From NCBI RefSeq assembly GCF_009687885.1, contig NZ_BLAF01000006.1, positions 143,006 through 207,005 of the forward strand: DNA of 64,000 nucleotides. Direction: 5' to 3'. Under the pieces are notes generated by a model. That model worked only from the letters and a program-made list of their open reading frames with translations, was not told the DNA's origin and ran no database searches. Positions within the stretch are counted from its first letter, which is position 1. The number at the start of each line of letters is the position of its first letter. Origin of the DNA: Acrocarpospora pleiomorpha (GTDB taxonomy: Bacteria; Actinomycetota; Actinomycetes; Streptosporangiales; Streptosporangiaceae). The translations under genes and the position numbers were made by a program. Shown here one piece after another: positions 9,236-17,805 of this stretch.

Positions 9236-9588
9236 TACTCCTCCAGCTCGGTGAGCGCGCGGCGGAGTATCTCGGCTTCGGAGCCGGACACCGCCTGGGC
9301 GAAGCGTTGCAGGGCGGCGCTGCGGTCGCCGGTCATCTCCAGGGCTTCGAGCATGAGCTCGGCCACATAGGCGTCGCGGCTGGCGGCGGGCTCGTAGCGC
9401 CAGGCGCGGCCGTCACGGACGCGGGTCAGGAAACCCTTGCGGGTGAGCCGGTCCAGGACGGTCATGACCGTGGTGGGGGCCAGATCGCGGTCCGCGATCA
9501 ACCGGCCCACCTCGCGCGCGGTCATCGAACCGCGCTCCGCCCAGAGAATGTCCATGATGCTGCGTTCAAGCTCGCCAAGACCCTTCAC
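9235..9588 (-). CDS. blaI: BlaI/MecI/CopY-family transcriptional repressor
   Basis: 117 residues, the normal length. The winged helix is clear: LGELERSIMDILWAERGSMTAREV, then TVMTVLDRLTRKGFLTRVRDGRAWRYEP, the hallmark BlaI recognition helix and wing. A C-terminal dimerisation helix follows. BlaI represses its own operon until cleaved by, or under the control of, the partner M56 protease encoded immediately downstream. The operator-like dyad just upstream supports autoregulation. Confidence 0.93.
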   Translation of the reverse strand: MKGLGELERSIMDILWAERGSMTAREVGRLIADRDLAPTTVMTVLDRLTRKGFLTRVRDGRAWRYEPAASRDAYVAELMLEALEMTGDRSAALQRFAQAVSGSEAEILRRALTELEE

Positions 9589-9610
9589 GACATCAGCCTA
9601 CCTGGCGTAG

Positions 9611-9627
9611 TACTACGTCTTGTAGAG
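9611..9627. promoter_or_regulatory. BlaI operator
   Basis: TACTACGTCTTGTAGAG, with the dyad CTAC-N5-GTAG (9613-9625), lies about 23 bases upstream of the blaI start. It matches the TACTAC...TGTAG core of actinobacterial and staphylococcal BlaI/MecI boxes. Repression of the two-gene operon from this site is the expected arrangement. Confidence 0.7.
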
Positions 9628-9663
9628 AGGTACCCAGCCCATACGCCAGGCCAGCACTTCAGC

Positions 9664-10449
9664 TTAGGCCACGGCTGACCAAGGGAGGGTAAGTTCGCCC
9701 AGCCGCCATCGGGTTGGTCCGCCGAAGGGGGGTGTGGTGTGGACTGGCCAGGTCTGGGAGAGCAGGTGGGCGGTGCGGATCCAGCGCTGGCGGATGCCGT
9801 ACGCGGCGAAGGGGGCGCAGGTCGCCCAGGCGCGGTCCCAGTCGGCGAAGAGACGATTTATCGGGTGGCCGGGGATATTTCGGTGGATGAGGGTTTTTGG
9901 GAGGCGGGGGGCGAGGTCGGAGGGGCGGTCGAGGCCGCCGAACCGCGCGGCGAAGGTGATGATTTTTGGTGATTTTTCGTCCAATGTTGCCCAGACTGCG
10001 CGGTGGCCGGCTTCGGAGCAGGTGCCTTCGACGAGGATGCCCCTGGGGTGGAGGCTCTGGCGCAACATTTCCCAGTATCGCCAGGCCTCTGGCTCGCCGT
10101 ATTGGCGCAGGACGTTGAAGGCCCGCACCAGCATCGGCGGGCGGGTGACGGGTAGCTCGAAACCGCCTCTGATAAAGGTCAGGCCGGGCCGTTCGAAGGG
10201 CTTCGCGGCGGCGACCCGGGCCGGGTCGATCTCCACGCCGACCACCTGAACGTCCCCGGCGACACGTCTCAGCCTGGTGAAAAGCTCATATGTCGTGATG
10301 TGGGAGGCGCCGTAGCCGAGATCCACCACGAGCGGTTCCGCCACCGAGCGCAACAACCCCCCATATCCGGCGGCGATCCAGCGGTCGGTGCGGCGCAGCC
10401 GGTTGTGGCCTGTGGTGCCGCGGGTGATCTCCCCGACCGGCCGCCTCAC
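9664..10449 (-). CDS. Class I SAM-dependent methyltransferase
   Basis: 261 residues. The glycine motif VVDLGYGASHITTYEL (motif I) and an acidic residue at the end of the next strand (VVGVEIDPARV) indicate SAM binding. The mid-region LVRAFNVLRQYGEPEAWRYWEMLRQSLHPRGILVEGTCSE resembles post-I motifs of small-molecule or RNA methyltransferases. Its start overlaps the stop of the SDR gene by 4 bases (ATGA), so the pair is one operon. The substrate is not evident. Confidence 0.82.
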   Translation of the reverse strand: MRRPVGEITRGTTGHNRLRRTDRWIAAGYGGLLRSVAEPLVVDLGYGASHITTYELFTRLRRVAGDVQVVGVEIDPARVAAAKPFERPGLTFIRGGFELPVTRPPMLVRAFNVLRQYGEPEAWRYWEMLRQSLHPRGILVEGTCSEAGHRAVWATLDEKSPKIITFAARFGGLDRPSDLAPRLPKTLIHRNIPGHPINRLFADWDRAWATCAPFAAYGIRQRWIRTAHLLSQTWPVHTTPPFGGPTRWRLGELTLPWSAVA

Positions 10450-11192
10450 ACCCGATGGACCTTGTGCTGCGCCGCCTGCGCCCGAGGCCGGATGACCAGC
10501 CGATCGATGTTCACATGCGCCGGCCGCGTCACCGCGAACGCGATCACGTCCGCCACGTCATCGGCGGTCAGCGGATCCGGCACCCCTTCATACACTTTCG
10601 CCGCCGCGCTCTCATTCCCCCGGAACCGGGTCAGCGAGAACCCCTCGGTTCGCACCATCCCGGGCGCGATCTCGATGATCCGCACCGGCTCGCCGCACAG
10701 TTCCAGCCGCAACGTCTCGGTCATGGACGTCTGCGCGTGCTTGGCGGCGCAGTAACCCCCGCCCCCCTCGTACGAGACGAGCCCCGCCACCGACGTCAAC
10801 ATCAGCAGCACCCCGTCCCCGGATTCGATGAGTTTGGGGAGCAGCGCCCGGGTCATCCGCAGCGAGCCGAGCACGTTCACCTCGTACATGCGCTGCCAGT
10901 CCTCGACCCGCCCGGCCGCCACCGGCTCAAGCCCGATCGCGCCGCCCGCGTTGTTGACCAGCACGTCACAGCGGTCGAGCGAGGCGGCCAGCGCGTCCAC
11001 CGACTCCGCCGACGTCACGTCCAGCGTGGCCGGGCGGATCGACGGAACCTCGGCCGCCAGCCGGTCCAGCCGGTCCCGCCGCCGGGCCGCCGCGACCACG
11101 TCGTATCCTTCGGCCGCGAGCCGCCGCGCGGTGGCCTCGCCGATCCCGCTGCTCGCCCCTGTCACCACTGCTGTCCTCGCCATGGGGGTCAT
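10446..11192 (-). CDS. SDR-family NAD(P)-dependent oxidoreductase
   Basis: 248 residues of a classical short-chain dehydrogenase. Features are the cofactor motif TGASSGIG (11-18), NNAG (80-83), catalytic Ser134, Tyr147 and Lys151 in YCAAK. Arg residues after the second strand (AAARRRDRL) favour NADP(H). The family member resembles YdfG-type 3-hydroxy acid or serine dehydrogenases, but the substrate is inferred only at class level. It is the first gene of a two-gene unit with the downstream methyltransferase and is divergent from mshA. Confidence 0.9.
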   Translation of the reverse strand: MTPMARTAVVTGASSGIGEATARRLAAEGYDVVAAARRRDRLDRLAAEVPSIRPATLDVTSAESVDALAASLDRCDVLVNNAGGAIGLEPVAAGRVEDWQRMYEVNVLGSLRMTRALLPKLIESGDGVLLMLTSVAGLVSYEGGGGYCAAKHAQTSMTETLRLELCGEPVRIIEIAPGMVRTEGFSLTRFRGNESAAAKVYEGVPDPLTADDVADVIAFAVTRPAHVNIDRLVIRPRAQAAQHKVHRV

Positions 11193-11252
11193 CTTAGGGG
11201 CGGGAATCTGTCGTAGTTATTCGTGGTTAATACCCGCTTGGAGGTGGTGTGG

Positions 11253-12536
11253 GTGACGCTCGGACGGCGCCGACTGAACCGGGTCGCGACGATCAGCATG
11301 CATACGTCCCCGTTGGATCAGCCGGGCACCGGCGACGCGGGCGGCATGAACGTCTACATCGTGGAGGTGGCCAAACGACTGGCCGAGCTCGGGGTCGAGG
11401 TGGAGATCTTCACCAGGCAGACCGCGCGCGATCTGCCTCCCGTGGCGGAGATCGTTCCGGGCGTGTCGGTGCGGCACGTGACCGCGGGGCCGTACGAGGA
11501 ACTGGATCGGGGCGACCTCCCCGGCCAGATGTGCGCCTTCCTGTCGGGAGTGCTGCGCACGGAGGCCATGTACGACCCCGGCAGGTATGACGTCATCCAC
11601 TCGCATTACTGGCTTTCCGGGCAGGTCGGCTGGCTGGCCAAGGAACGCTGGGGACTGCCGCTGATCCACACCATGCACACCATGGCCAAGGTCAAGAACC
11701 TGCTGCTGGCCGACGGCGACCGCCCGGAACCCCCCGTCCGGGTGATGGGCGAGGAGCAGGTCGTGGACATCGCCGACCGCCTGGTCGCCAACACCGTCGC
11801 CGAAGCGGATGAGCTCATGTCGCTCTATTCCGCACCGCCGGAGAAGGTCTCGGTGGTCAACCCCGGCGTGAACCTGACCGTCTTCCAACCGGCCTCCCAA
11901 GGCGCGGCCCGGCACCGGCTCGGCCTTCCCCAGCACGCGGTCGTGCTGCTCTTCGTCGGCCGGATCCAGCCCCTCAAAGCCCCCGACATCCTGCTCAAAG
12001 CCGCGGCCCGGATGATCGCCGCCGACCCCTCGCTCCGCGACCGCCTCGTCATCGCCTGCGTCGGCGGCCCCAGCGGCAACGGCCTGGCCCGCCCTTCCCT
12101 GCTCACCGACCTCGCCAGCGAACTCGGCATCACCGACGTGGTACGGCTCGCGCCTCCCGCTCCCCAGCACGAGCTGGCCGACTGGTATCGCGCCGCCGAC
12201 CTGACCGTCGTGCCCTCCCACAACGAATCCTTCGGCCTCGTCGCCCTGGAGTCCCAGGCTTGTGGCACGCCCGTCGTCGCCGCCTCGGTCGGTGGCCTCA
12301 GAACCGCCGTCAAGGATGGTGTCTCCGGCGTGCTCGTCGACGGACACGACCCCCAGAACTGGGCGAACGCCCTGTCCAGCCTGATCAGGCAGCCCGCCTG
12401 GCGGGACTTACTGGCCGCCGGGGCACCCCGGCACGCGACCGCTTTCGGGTGGTCCGCCACGGCCGCGCGGCTGGTGGAGGTGTATACCGGAGCTATGGCC
12501 AAACTGCATCGTGTGCCCGTGGCGGTCAACCTGTGA
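11253..12536 (+). CDS. mshA: D-inositol-3-phosphate glycosyltransferase (mycothiol step 1)
   Basis: About 427 residues of a GT-B, GT4-family enzyme that transfers GlcNAc from UDP-GlcNAc to 1L-myo-inositol-1-phosphate, the first step of mycothiol synthesis. Visible motifs are [22 protein letters not shown] at the N terminus, [31 protein letters not shown], and the nucleotide-binding [22 protein letters not shown] 11253 is chosen because GGAGG at 11240-11244 sits 8 bases upstream; the frame is open to a GTG at 11223 that lacks such a site. It overlaps the following YbjN gene by 4 bases. Confidence 0.95.
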   Translation: MTLGRRRLNRVATISMHTSPLDQPGTGDAGGMNVYIVEVAKRLAELGVEVEIFTRQTARDLPPVAEIVPGVSVRHVTAGPYEELDRGDLPGQMCAFLSGVLRTEAMYDPGRYDVIHSHYWLSGQVGWLAKERWGLPLIHTMHTMAKVKNLLLADGDRPEPPVRVMGEEQVVDIADRLVANTVAEADELMSLYSAPPEKVSVVNPGVNLTVFQPASQGAARHRLGLPQHAVVLLFVGRIQPLKAPDILLKAAARMIAADPSLRDRLVIACVGGPSGNGLARPSLLTDLASELGITDVVRLAPPAPQHELADWYRAADLTVVPSHNESFGLVALESQACGTPVVAASVGGLRTAVKDGVSGVLVDGHDPQNWANALSSLIRQPAWRDLLAAGAPRHATAFGWSATAARLVEVYTGAMAKLHRVPVAVNL

Positions 12537-13021
12537 TCGCCGCGGTCGAGGAGGCTTTGAAGGCCGGGGATCTGTCGTACGAGCAGCCCCGGCCGGGCGC
12601 TTTTCTCGTCAAACTGCCCGGCCAGCGCAAGCTCGCCACCATGACCTGGCTGATCGTCGGCGACCAGGCGCTGCACGTGGAGGCGTTCTTCTGCCGCCGC
12701 CCCGACGAGAACCACGGCGACTTCTACCGCTGGCTCCTCACCAAGAACGGCTCGATGTACGGCGTGCACTTCGCCCTCGACCCGATCGGCGACGTCTACC
12801 TGGTGGGCCGCGTCCCGCTGCAGGCCATCTCCGAGGAGGAGATCGACCGCATCCTCGGCTGCGTCCTGACCTATGCCGACGAGTGGTTCGATCGCGCGCT
12901 GGAGCTGGGTTTCGCGTCGTCGATACGGCGCGAGTGGGAGTGGCGTCTCAAACGCGGCGAATCCACGGCGAACCTCGCCGCGTTCGCGCGTTTCGCGGAT
13001 CCCGGACGGGAATCCGCATAG
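12533..13021 (+). CDS. YbjN domain-containing protein
   Basis: 162 residues from GTG 12533, which overlaps the mshA stop (GTGA). It is a compact alpha/beta YbjN fold related to type III secretion chaperone-like proteins: [36 protein letters not shown] and a Trp-rich C-terminal helix ([11 protein letters not shown]). In actinomycetes this gene regularly sits behind mshA, pointing to a role tied to mycothiol synthesis or to MshA folding. Its biochemical function is unknown. Confidence 0.85.
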   Translation: MIAAVEEALKAGDLSYEQPRPGAFLVKLPGQRKLATMTWLIVGDQALHVEAFFCRRPDENHGDFYRWLLTKNGSMYGVHFALDPIGDVYLVGRVPLQAISEEEIDRILGCVLTYADEWFDRALELGFASSIRREWEWRLKRGESTANLAAFARFADPGRESA

Positions 13022-13114
13022 CGGCTACGTCCCGCAGGATTTCGCGGAGCGTTCGCCAGCGGTTCGCGGACCGGGCGGAAGTCGGCGGAGCCGTACCCCG
13101 TTAGGATTGCGGCC

Positions 13115-13852
13115 ATGGCGACTTTGGTGCTGCTGCGGCACGGCGAGAGCGAATGGAACATCAAGGGCCTGTTCACCGGATGGGTGGATGTCACCCTCTC
13201 GGCGACCGGTGAGGCCGAGGCCCGCCGCGGCGGGCACCTGCTCATCGAGGCCGGAGTGCGCCCCGACGTGGTGCATACGTCCCTGCTGACCCGGGCGATT
13301 CGCACCGCCAACCTCACCCTCGAAGCGGCCGACCTGCTCTGGCTGCCGGTCCAGCGGTCCTGGCGGCTGAACGAGCGGCACTACGGCGCGTTGCAGGGCA
13401 AGGACAAGGCGCAGACGCGGGCCGAGTTCGGCGACGAGCAGTTCATGTTGTGGCGCCGTTCCTACGACACGCCGCCACCGCCCATCGCGGACGACGACGA
13501 GTTCTCCCAGGCGGGCGACGCACGCTACGGGCTGCTTCCGCCGGAGCTGCTGCCCAGGACCGAGTGCCTGAAGGACGTCGTCGACCGCATGTTGCCGTAC
13601 TGGTATGACGCGATCGTCCCCGACCTGGCCGCGGGCAAGACCGTCCTCGTGGTCGCCCACGGCAACTCGCTCCGCGCCCTGGTCAAGCATCTGGACGGCA
13701 TCAGCGACGCCGACATCGCCGCGCTGAACATCCCCACCGGCATCCCGCTCCGCTACGAGCTGGACGCCGACTACAAGCCGATCAGCTCCGGCTACCTGGA
13801 CCCCGAAGCCGCCAAGGCCGCCATCGAAGCTGTGGCGAACCAGGGCAAGTAG
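13115..13852 (+). CDS. gpmA: 2,3-bisphosphoglycerate-dependent phosphoglycerate mutase
   Basis: 245 residues, full length. It interconverts 3- and 2-phosphoglycerate in glycolysis and gluconeogenesis. The phosphohistidine motif [10 protein letters not shown] (His9), [19 protein letters not shown], and the partner histidine in [11 protein letters not shown] are conserved, as is the signature [11 protein letters not shown]. The position downstream of mshA-ybjN and near phoU-senX3-regX3 matches the gene order in other actinomycetes, in which gpm and phoU-senX3-regX3 are neighbours. Confidence 0.95.
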   Translation: MATLVLLRHGESEWNIKGLFTGWVDVTLSATGEAEARRGGHLLIEAGVRPDVVHTSLLTRAIRTANLTLEAADLLWLPVQRSWRLNERHYGALQGKDKAQTRAEFGDEQFMLWRRSYDTPPPPIADDDEFSQAGDARYGLLPPELLPRTECLKDVVDRMLPYWYDAIVPDLAAGKTVLVVAHGNSLRALVKHLDGISDADIAALNIPTGIPLRYELDADYKPISSGYLDPEAAKAAIEAVANQGK

Positions 13853-13855
13853 GGA

Positions 13856-14050
13856 TTTATCCCGCGAGATAGTCCTGTAATTCTCGGTGCCGGAACTGGT
13901 AGGCGATGCCGGAGATCCGCAGGAGCCGGCTTCATAACACCAGTGCAGGAATCCTCCTAGCCGCCAGGGCAGCAGCCCGCGCGCGGCCAGGAGGAACCCG
14001 AGATATCGCAAGCCCGCGGCCCCTCCCGTGTACAGCCCGCACGTCAATGA
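13856..14050 (-). pseudogene. Frameshifted C-terminal relic of a larger protein (NACHT/NTPase type?)
   Basis: Read on the minus strand, bases from about 14047 down encode LYTGGAAGLRYLGFLLAARG, then LLPWRLGGFLHWCYEAG. The frame then shifts, and the neighbouring frame continues RISGIAYQFRHRELQDYLAG to a stop at about 13858. Adding one C in the GGCTCC stretch near 13928 joins the two into AGLLRISGIAYQFRHRELQDYL. I recognise this C terminus as typical of large actinobacterial NACHT/NB-ARC-like membrane NTPases. Only the last 65 or so codons survive; stops lie just upstream. This looks like a decayed remnant between gpmA and phoU. Confidence 0.6.
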
Positions 14051-14090
14051 GTCCTAATCGCAGCCAAACCGGCCTTACGGCGGTGGCTTT

Positions 14091-14131
14091 CGCGTAGCCC
14101 CCCGACCCCCCGAGGACCGGGGGGTTACGCG
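14091..14131 (-). terminator. Hairpin terminator of phoU
   Basis: CGCGTA (14091-14096) pairs with TACGCG (14126-14131). The stem continues through a G-T pair, a run of six C-G pairs and one more G-C pair, making about 14 bp in all. It lies directly downstream of phoU on the minus strand. Confidence 0.75.
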
Positions 14132-14139
14132 TGTTCGGG

Positions 14140-14787
14140 TCAGCTCTCCTGGCGGGAGCCGGTCACCAGGTAGACGACGTCGTGGGCGACGCGGACCGCG
14201 TGGTCGGCGTAGCGCTCGTAGTAGCGGCCCGCGAGGGTGATGTCGATGGCGGCCTCGACGCCGTACTTCCAGTCGGGGGAGAGCAGGACGCGGAAGAGGC
14301 GGCGGTGGAGCTTGTCCATCGCGTCGTCGTCGGACTCCAGCTCCTTGGAGAGCTCGACGTCCCTGGTGGCGATGCAGGTGCCGGTCTTGGTGATCAAGCG
14401 TTCGGCGATCTGGCCCATTTCGACGATCGTGTCCCGGAGCGAGGGCGGGATCGCCGAGTCGGGGTGGCGCAGTCTGGCGATCTTGGCGATGTGTTCGGCC
14501 AGGTCGCCCATGCGCTCCAGGTCCGCGGCCATCCGCAAGGCGCTGATCACGGTGCGCAGGTCGACCGCGACCGGCTGCTGGGTGGCCATGACCTCGTAGA
14601 TGGAGGTCTCCACCTCCGCGTACAGCCGGTTGACCTCCTCGTCCTGGGAGATCACGCTCTCCGCCAGGTGCAGGTCGGAGTCGAGGAGGGCAGTGGTCGC
14701 CCGCGACATGGCGGACCTGACCAGGCGGGTCATCTCGACCAGCCGGTCGGTGAGGGTATCCAGCTCTTCGTGATAAGCGTCGCGCAT
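14140..14787 (-). CDS. phoU: Phosphate signalling complex protein PhoU
   Basis: 215 residues forming two PhoU helical repeats. Metal-binding E/D-rich motifs ('RMGDLAEHIAKIARL' and 'EAAIDITLAGRYYERYADHAVRVAHDVVYLVTG') are seen in both halves. PhoU links the Pst transporter to the sensor kinase and keeps the phosphate two-component system off when phosphate is plentiful. It is divergent from senX3-regX3, the classical actinobacterial arrangement, with a PHO-box-like repeat between. Confidence 0.95.
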   Translation of the reverse strand: MRDAYHEELDTLTDRLVEMTRLVRSAMSRATTALLDSDLHLAESVISQDEEVNRLYAEVETSIYEVMATQQPVAVDLRTVISALRMAADLERMGDLAEHIAKIARLRHPDSAIPPSLRDTIVEMGQIAERLITKTGTCIATRDVELSKELESDDDAMDKLHRRLFRVLLSPDWKYGVEAAIDITLAGRYYERYADHAVRVAHDVVYLVTGSRQES

Positions 14788-14805
14788 GCCGTTACCGTAT
14801 GCGCG

Positions 14806-14838
14806 CGACTATGAACGAACCTCGACCGGCGAGTGAAC
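14806..14838 (-). promoter_or_regulatory. PHO-box-like direct repeats
   Basis: On the minus strand, units of 11 bases read GTTCACTCGCC, GGTCGAGGTTC and GTTCATAGTCG. The first and third units share GTTCA and are exactly 22 bases apart, the period of Streptomyces PHO boxes (11-base repeats with GTTCACC). The site lies 19 bases upstream of the phoU start and about 75 bases upstream of senX3. RegX3 or a PhoP-type regulator could bind here. The middle unit is poorly conserved. Confidence 0.5.
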
Positions 14839-14911
14839 TCTTTCGGAAAGGCCATGGTCATGCCCTATCAGGCAGTCGGGCGCACGGAGATTCCCACCTA
14901 GCATCTAAATC

Positions 14912-16084
14912 GTGAACGAGTTGCTGGCGAGTTTCGCGGCGATGGGTGGCTTCCTGGTGGGCACCCTCGTCATGATGGCGATCCGGCGGCAGTCGGAGCC
15001 GGTGCGGGAACCGGAACCCGTCGACGACAGCCTGTCTCCCGGGGTGGCGTCGGTGCTGGCCGTGCTGCCGTCCTCGGCGGTGGTGCTCGACCGGGAGGAC
15101 CGCGTGTTGCGGGCCAGCTCGGCCGCGAGGGCGTACGGGCTGGTCCGGGGGGACGCCCTGATGGCGGCGGAGCTGCTCGCGCTGGCGCGCAAGGTGCGGC
15201 GGGACGGCGAGATCAGGGAAGGCGAGATCGAGGTGCCGGGCCGCAAGTTCGGCCAGGAGTCCACCACGTTCGCGGTCCGGGTGGCGCCGCTCGGCTCCAC
15301 CGGCCAGGTGCTGGTCCTCGCCGAGGACCAGACCGAGCGGCTCAGGGTCGAGGCGGTACGGCGGGATTTCGTGGCCAATGTCAGCCACGAGCTGAAGACG
15401 CCCGTCGGCGCGCTCAGCCTGCTGGCCGAGACCATCCAGGACGCGGCCGAGGACCCCGAGGCCGTCAACCGGTTCGCCGGACGCATGCAGCATGAGGCGG
15501 CCCGGCTCACCTACCTGGTGCAGGATCTGATCACTTTGTCCAGGATTCAGGGGGCTGAGGCGATTCCCACCCCCGGGCCCGTGCCGGTGGACGAAGCCGT
15601 GCACGAGGCCATCGACCGGTGCAACACCAAGGCGGCGTCCAAGGACATCACCCTGGTCGCCGGGGGCACCGAAGGTTTGAACGTCTGGGGCGACGACGAG
15701 CTCCTCGTCACCGCGCTGCGCAATCTGATCGACAACGCGGTGGCGTACAGTCCCGAGCACACCAGGGTCGTGGTGAGCGCGCGCCCGGCTGGGGAAGCGG
15801 TCGAGGTCAGCGTCAGCGATCAGGGGATCGGCATCCCCGAAGGCGCGCAGGAGCGCATCTTCGAACGATTCTTCCGGGTCGACGCGGCCCGGTCGAGGGC
15901 GACAGGCGGCACCGGACTCGGGCTCGCCATCGTCAAGCACGTCGCCGTCGCGCATGGCGGCGAGGTCACGGTGTGGAGCAAAGAAGGCTCCGGATCGACC
16001 TTCACCCTCCGTCTCCCCGCCTTCGGCGGCGTGGCGGTGGCAGTACCACGCACCACGTCAACCCCCCTGGAGGCGGCCACATGA
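14912..16084 (+). CDS. senX3: Phosphate-sensing histidine kinase SenX3/PhoR
   Basis: 390 residues. One N-terminal TM helix (about 8-24) is followed by a PAS-like domain (about 45-145), a HisKA domain with phospho-acceptor His159 in FVANVSHELKTPVGAL, and a HATPase_c domain (N-box LRNLIDNAVAYSPEH; G1 DQGIGIPEG; G2 GGTGLGLAIVKH). The short membrane anchor without a large periplasmic loop matches SenX3. It probably senses phosphate through Pst/PhoU. Its stop overlaps the regX3 start by 4 bases. Confidence 0.94.
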   Translation: MNELLASFAAMGGFLVGTLVMMAIRRQSEPVREPEPVDDSLSPGVASVLAVLPSSAVVLDREDRVLRASSAARAYGLVRGDALMAAELLALARKVRRDGEIREGEIEVPGRKFGQESTTFAVRVAPLGSTGQVLVLAEDQTERLRVEAVRRDFVANVSHELKTPVGALSLLAETIQDAAEDPEAVNRFAGRMQHEAARLTYLVQDLITLSRIQGAEAIPTPGPVPVDEAVHEAIDRCNTKAASKDITLVAGGTEGLNVWGDDELLVTALRNLIDNAVAYSPEHTRVVVSARPAGEAVEVSVSDQGIGIPEGAQERIFERFFRVDAARSRATGGTGLGLAIVKHVAVAHGGEVTVWSKEGSGSTFTLRLPAFGGVAVAVPRTTSTPLEAAT

Positions 16085-16773
16085 CCCGGGTACTCGTCGT
16101 GGAGGACGAGGAGTCGTTCTCCGACGCCCTGTCCTACATGCTTCGCAAGGAAGGCTTCGAGGTTGCCGTCGCGGCCACCGGGCCCGAGGCGCTGGAGACC
16201 TTCGACCGTAACGGCGCCGACCTGGTGCTGCTCGACCTGATGTTGCCCGGGTTGCCTGGCACGGAGGTGTGCCGCTCGCTGCGGCAGCGCTCCAAGGTTC
16301 CGGTGATCATGCTGACCGCCAAGGACAGCGAGATAGACAAGGTGGTCGGGCTGGAGCTGGGCGCCGACGACTATGTCACCAAGCCGTTCTCCTCGCGGGA
16401 GCTGGTGGCCCGGATTCGTGCGGTGCTGCGCCGGCAGGGGGATGTCGAGGAGCTGGAGTCCGCCATACTCGCGGCGGGGCCGGTGCGGATGGACGTGGAC
16501 CGGCACATCGTCGCGGTGCGCGGGCAGCAGGTTCAGCTGCCGCTCAAGGAGTTCGAGCTGCTGGAAGTACTGCTTCGCAACGCCGGCCGGGTTCTTACCC
16601 GAGGCCAGCTGATCGACCGGGTCTGGGGCGCCGACTATGTGGGCGACACGAAAACCCTCGATGTCCACGTCAAGCGCCTTCGCGCCAAGGTCGAATCCGA
16701 CCCCGCCAATCCGCGCTGCATCCTCACGGTTCGCGGGCTCGGCTACAAGTTCGATCCCGTCGCGGAGGACTGA
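16081..16773 (+). CDS. regX3: Phosphate response regulator RegX3/PhoP
   Basis: 230 residues. The receiver domain (1-120) has acidic pocket EDE (8-10), phospho-acceptor Asp52 in LLDLMLPG, the conserved Thr in MLTAKDS, and Lys in VTKPFSSREL. The C-terminal OmpR/PhoB winged helix (about 135-228) includes LPLKEFELLEVLLRN and the recognition region DTKTLDVHVKRLRAKVE. It is cotranscribed with senX3 (ATGA overlap). It should activate phosphate-scavenging genes and its own divergent region. Confidence 0.95.
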   Translation: MTRVLVVEDEESFSDALSYMLRKEGFEVAVAATGPEALETFDRNGADLVLLDLMLPGLPGTEVCRSLRQRSKVPVIMLTAKDSEIDKVVGLELGADDYVTKPFSSRELVARIRAVLRRQGDVEELESAILAAGPVRMDVDRHIVAVRGQQVQLPLKEFELLEVLLRNAGRVLTRGQLIDRVWGADYVGDTKTLDVHVKRLRAKVESDPANPRCILTVRGLGYKFDPVAED

Positions 16774-16781
16774 GCCTGATT

Positions 16782-16824
16782 CACGAAGACCCCTGTTCCA
16801 GCGTTCGGAACAGGGGTCTTCGTG
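16782..16824 (+). terminator. Hairpin terminator of senX3-regX3
   Basis: A perfect 18-bp stem (CACGAAGACCCCTGTTCC at 16782-16799 with 16807-16824) has a 7-base loop. It begins 9 bases after the regX3 stop. Confidence 0.88.
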
Positions 16825-16949
16825 CGTTCGGGACTTACCGGTCGATGGCGAGGCCGCGTAGTTGCGGTTGCCCCAGGTGTATGTAGCGGAAACCTTCGGC
16901 CTTGAGCCTCCGGCGCTGTTCGTGGCAGCGCCGGCACCGGTGTCGTGCG

Positions 16950-17552
16950 TCAGTGGCCGGTCGTCGCGGCGGGAGAGGCGGAGGCGACGGGGCTGGGGGC
17001 CGGGAGGGCGCCGGGGACCGGGGGCAGCGTGGCGTATTCGCGGCTGCGGGTGATCACGGGGACGTCCATGGTGATGTCGCCCGCGGTCTGGAACTTCAGG
17101 GTGAGCCGCAGGGTCTCGCCGCCGCGCAGAGCGTTCTTGAGGCCTTCGACGGCGAGCTGCGGCGACGGCTGGCCGGTGTTCACCAACGTGTTCGGGGGGA
17201 CCTGGACGGGTGCGGTGACCTTCACCGAGGTGGCCTGGTCGGGGAGCGGGGTCACGCTGACCAGGCTGTCGGGGGCCGGGTTCTGGTTGGTGAGGACCAG
17301 GTAGAGCGGGGCCGCGCCGCCGGCGGGGATCTGGCCGCCGGAGTCGGGGCCGAGGACGAACGCCTGGCTGACCCGCATGCCACGCTCGCCGTACACACTG
17401 TCGCTGCTGTGGCTGATGAGGACCTGGGCGTCGGTCGGCGCGTAAGGCTGGTTGGTGTTGGCGTTGTCGCCGGCGCCGCACGCGGCCAGAACAGGGGCGG
17501 CGGCGAGGAGCGCGGCAACGGCGATCACCCTGCGGCGGCTGGTGCTGGTCAC
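16950..17552 (-). CDS. Secreted lipoprotein, possibly PCu(A)C-related
   Basis: 200 residues with a twin-Arg-rich n-region and a lipobox LAACG (Cys25). A beta-rich domain of about 140 residues follows ('PLYLVLTNQNPAPDSLVSVTPLP', 'ETLRLTLKFQTAGDITMDVPVI'), then a Pro/Ala/Ser tail. The strand pattern resembles copper chaperones of the PCu(A)C family, but the His/Met copper motif is not evident, so copper binding is doubtful. It lies alone between the regX3 terminator and the carD promoter region. Neither neighbour suggests a role. Confidence 0.7.
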   Translation of the reverse strand: MTSTSRRRVIAVAALLAAAPVLAACGAGDNANTNQPYAPTDAQVLISHSSDSVYGERGMRVSQAFVLGPDSGGQIPAGGAAPLYLVLTNQNPAPDSLVSVTPLPDQATSVKVTAPVQVPPNTLVNTGQPSPQLAVEGLKNALRGGETLRLTLKFQTAGDITMDVPVITRSREYATLPPVPGALPAPSPVASASPAATTGH

Positions 17553-17805
17553 GGCTCGGGTCTCCTTGTTACGCGGCTAGATAGAGCTGGGGATCACCCT
17601 ATCGATGGAGGGCACCACTCCCCGCACCGGGCTGGATTCCCCTGATTTGGCAGGTCACCCGGTATGCCGGAGTTGCTCATTCACAGAGTCGACTGCTTGT
17701 CAAGTCCCAAAATGAGGCTTTGACCTGCAGTTATGGTGATTTCACTGTTCCGGGAGGCTGTTGGCGCGTGGTACCCTGGAGTACAGCGGAAGGGGTACTT
17801 GTCAC

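Noticed and set aside
17553..17805. Specific -35/-10 boxes for carD
   Set aside because: TTGACC-like and TACCCT-like hexamers are present but at wrong spacing; no pair is convincing.
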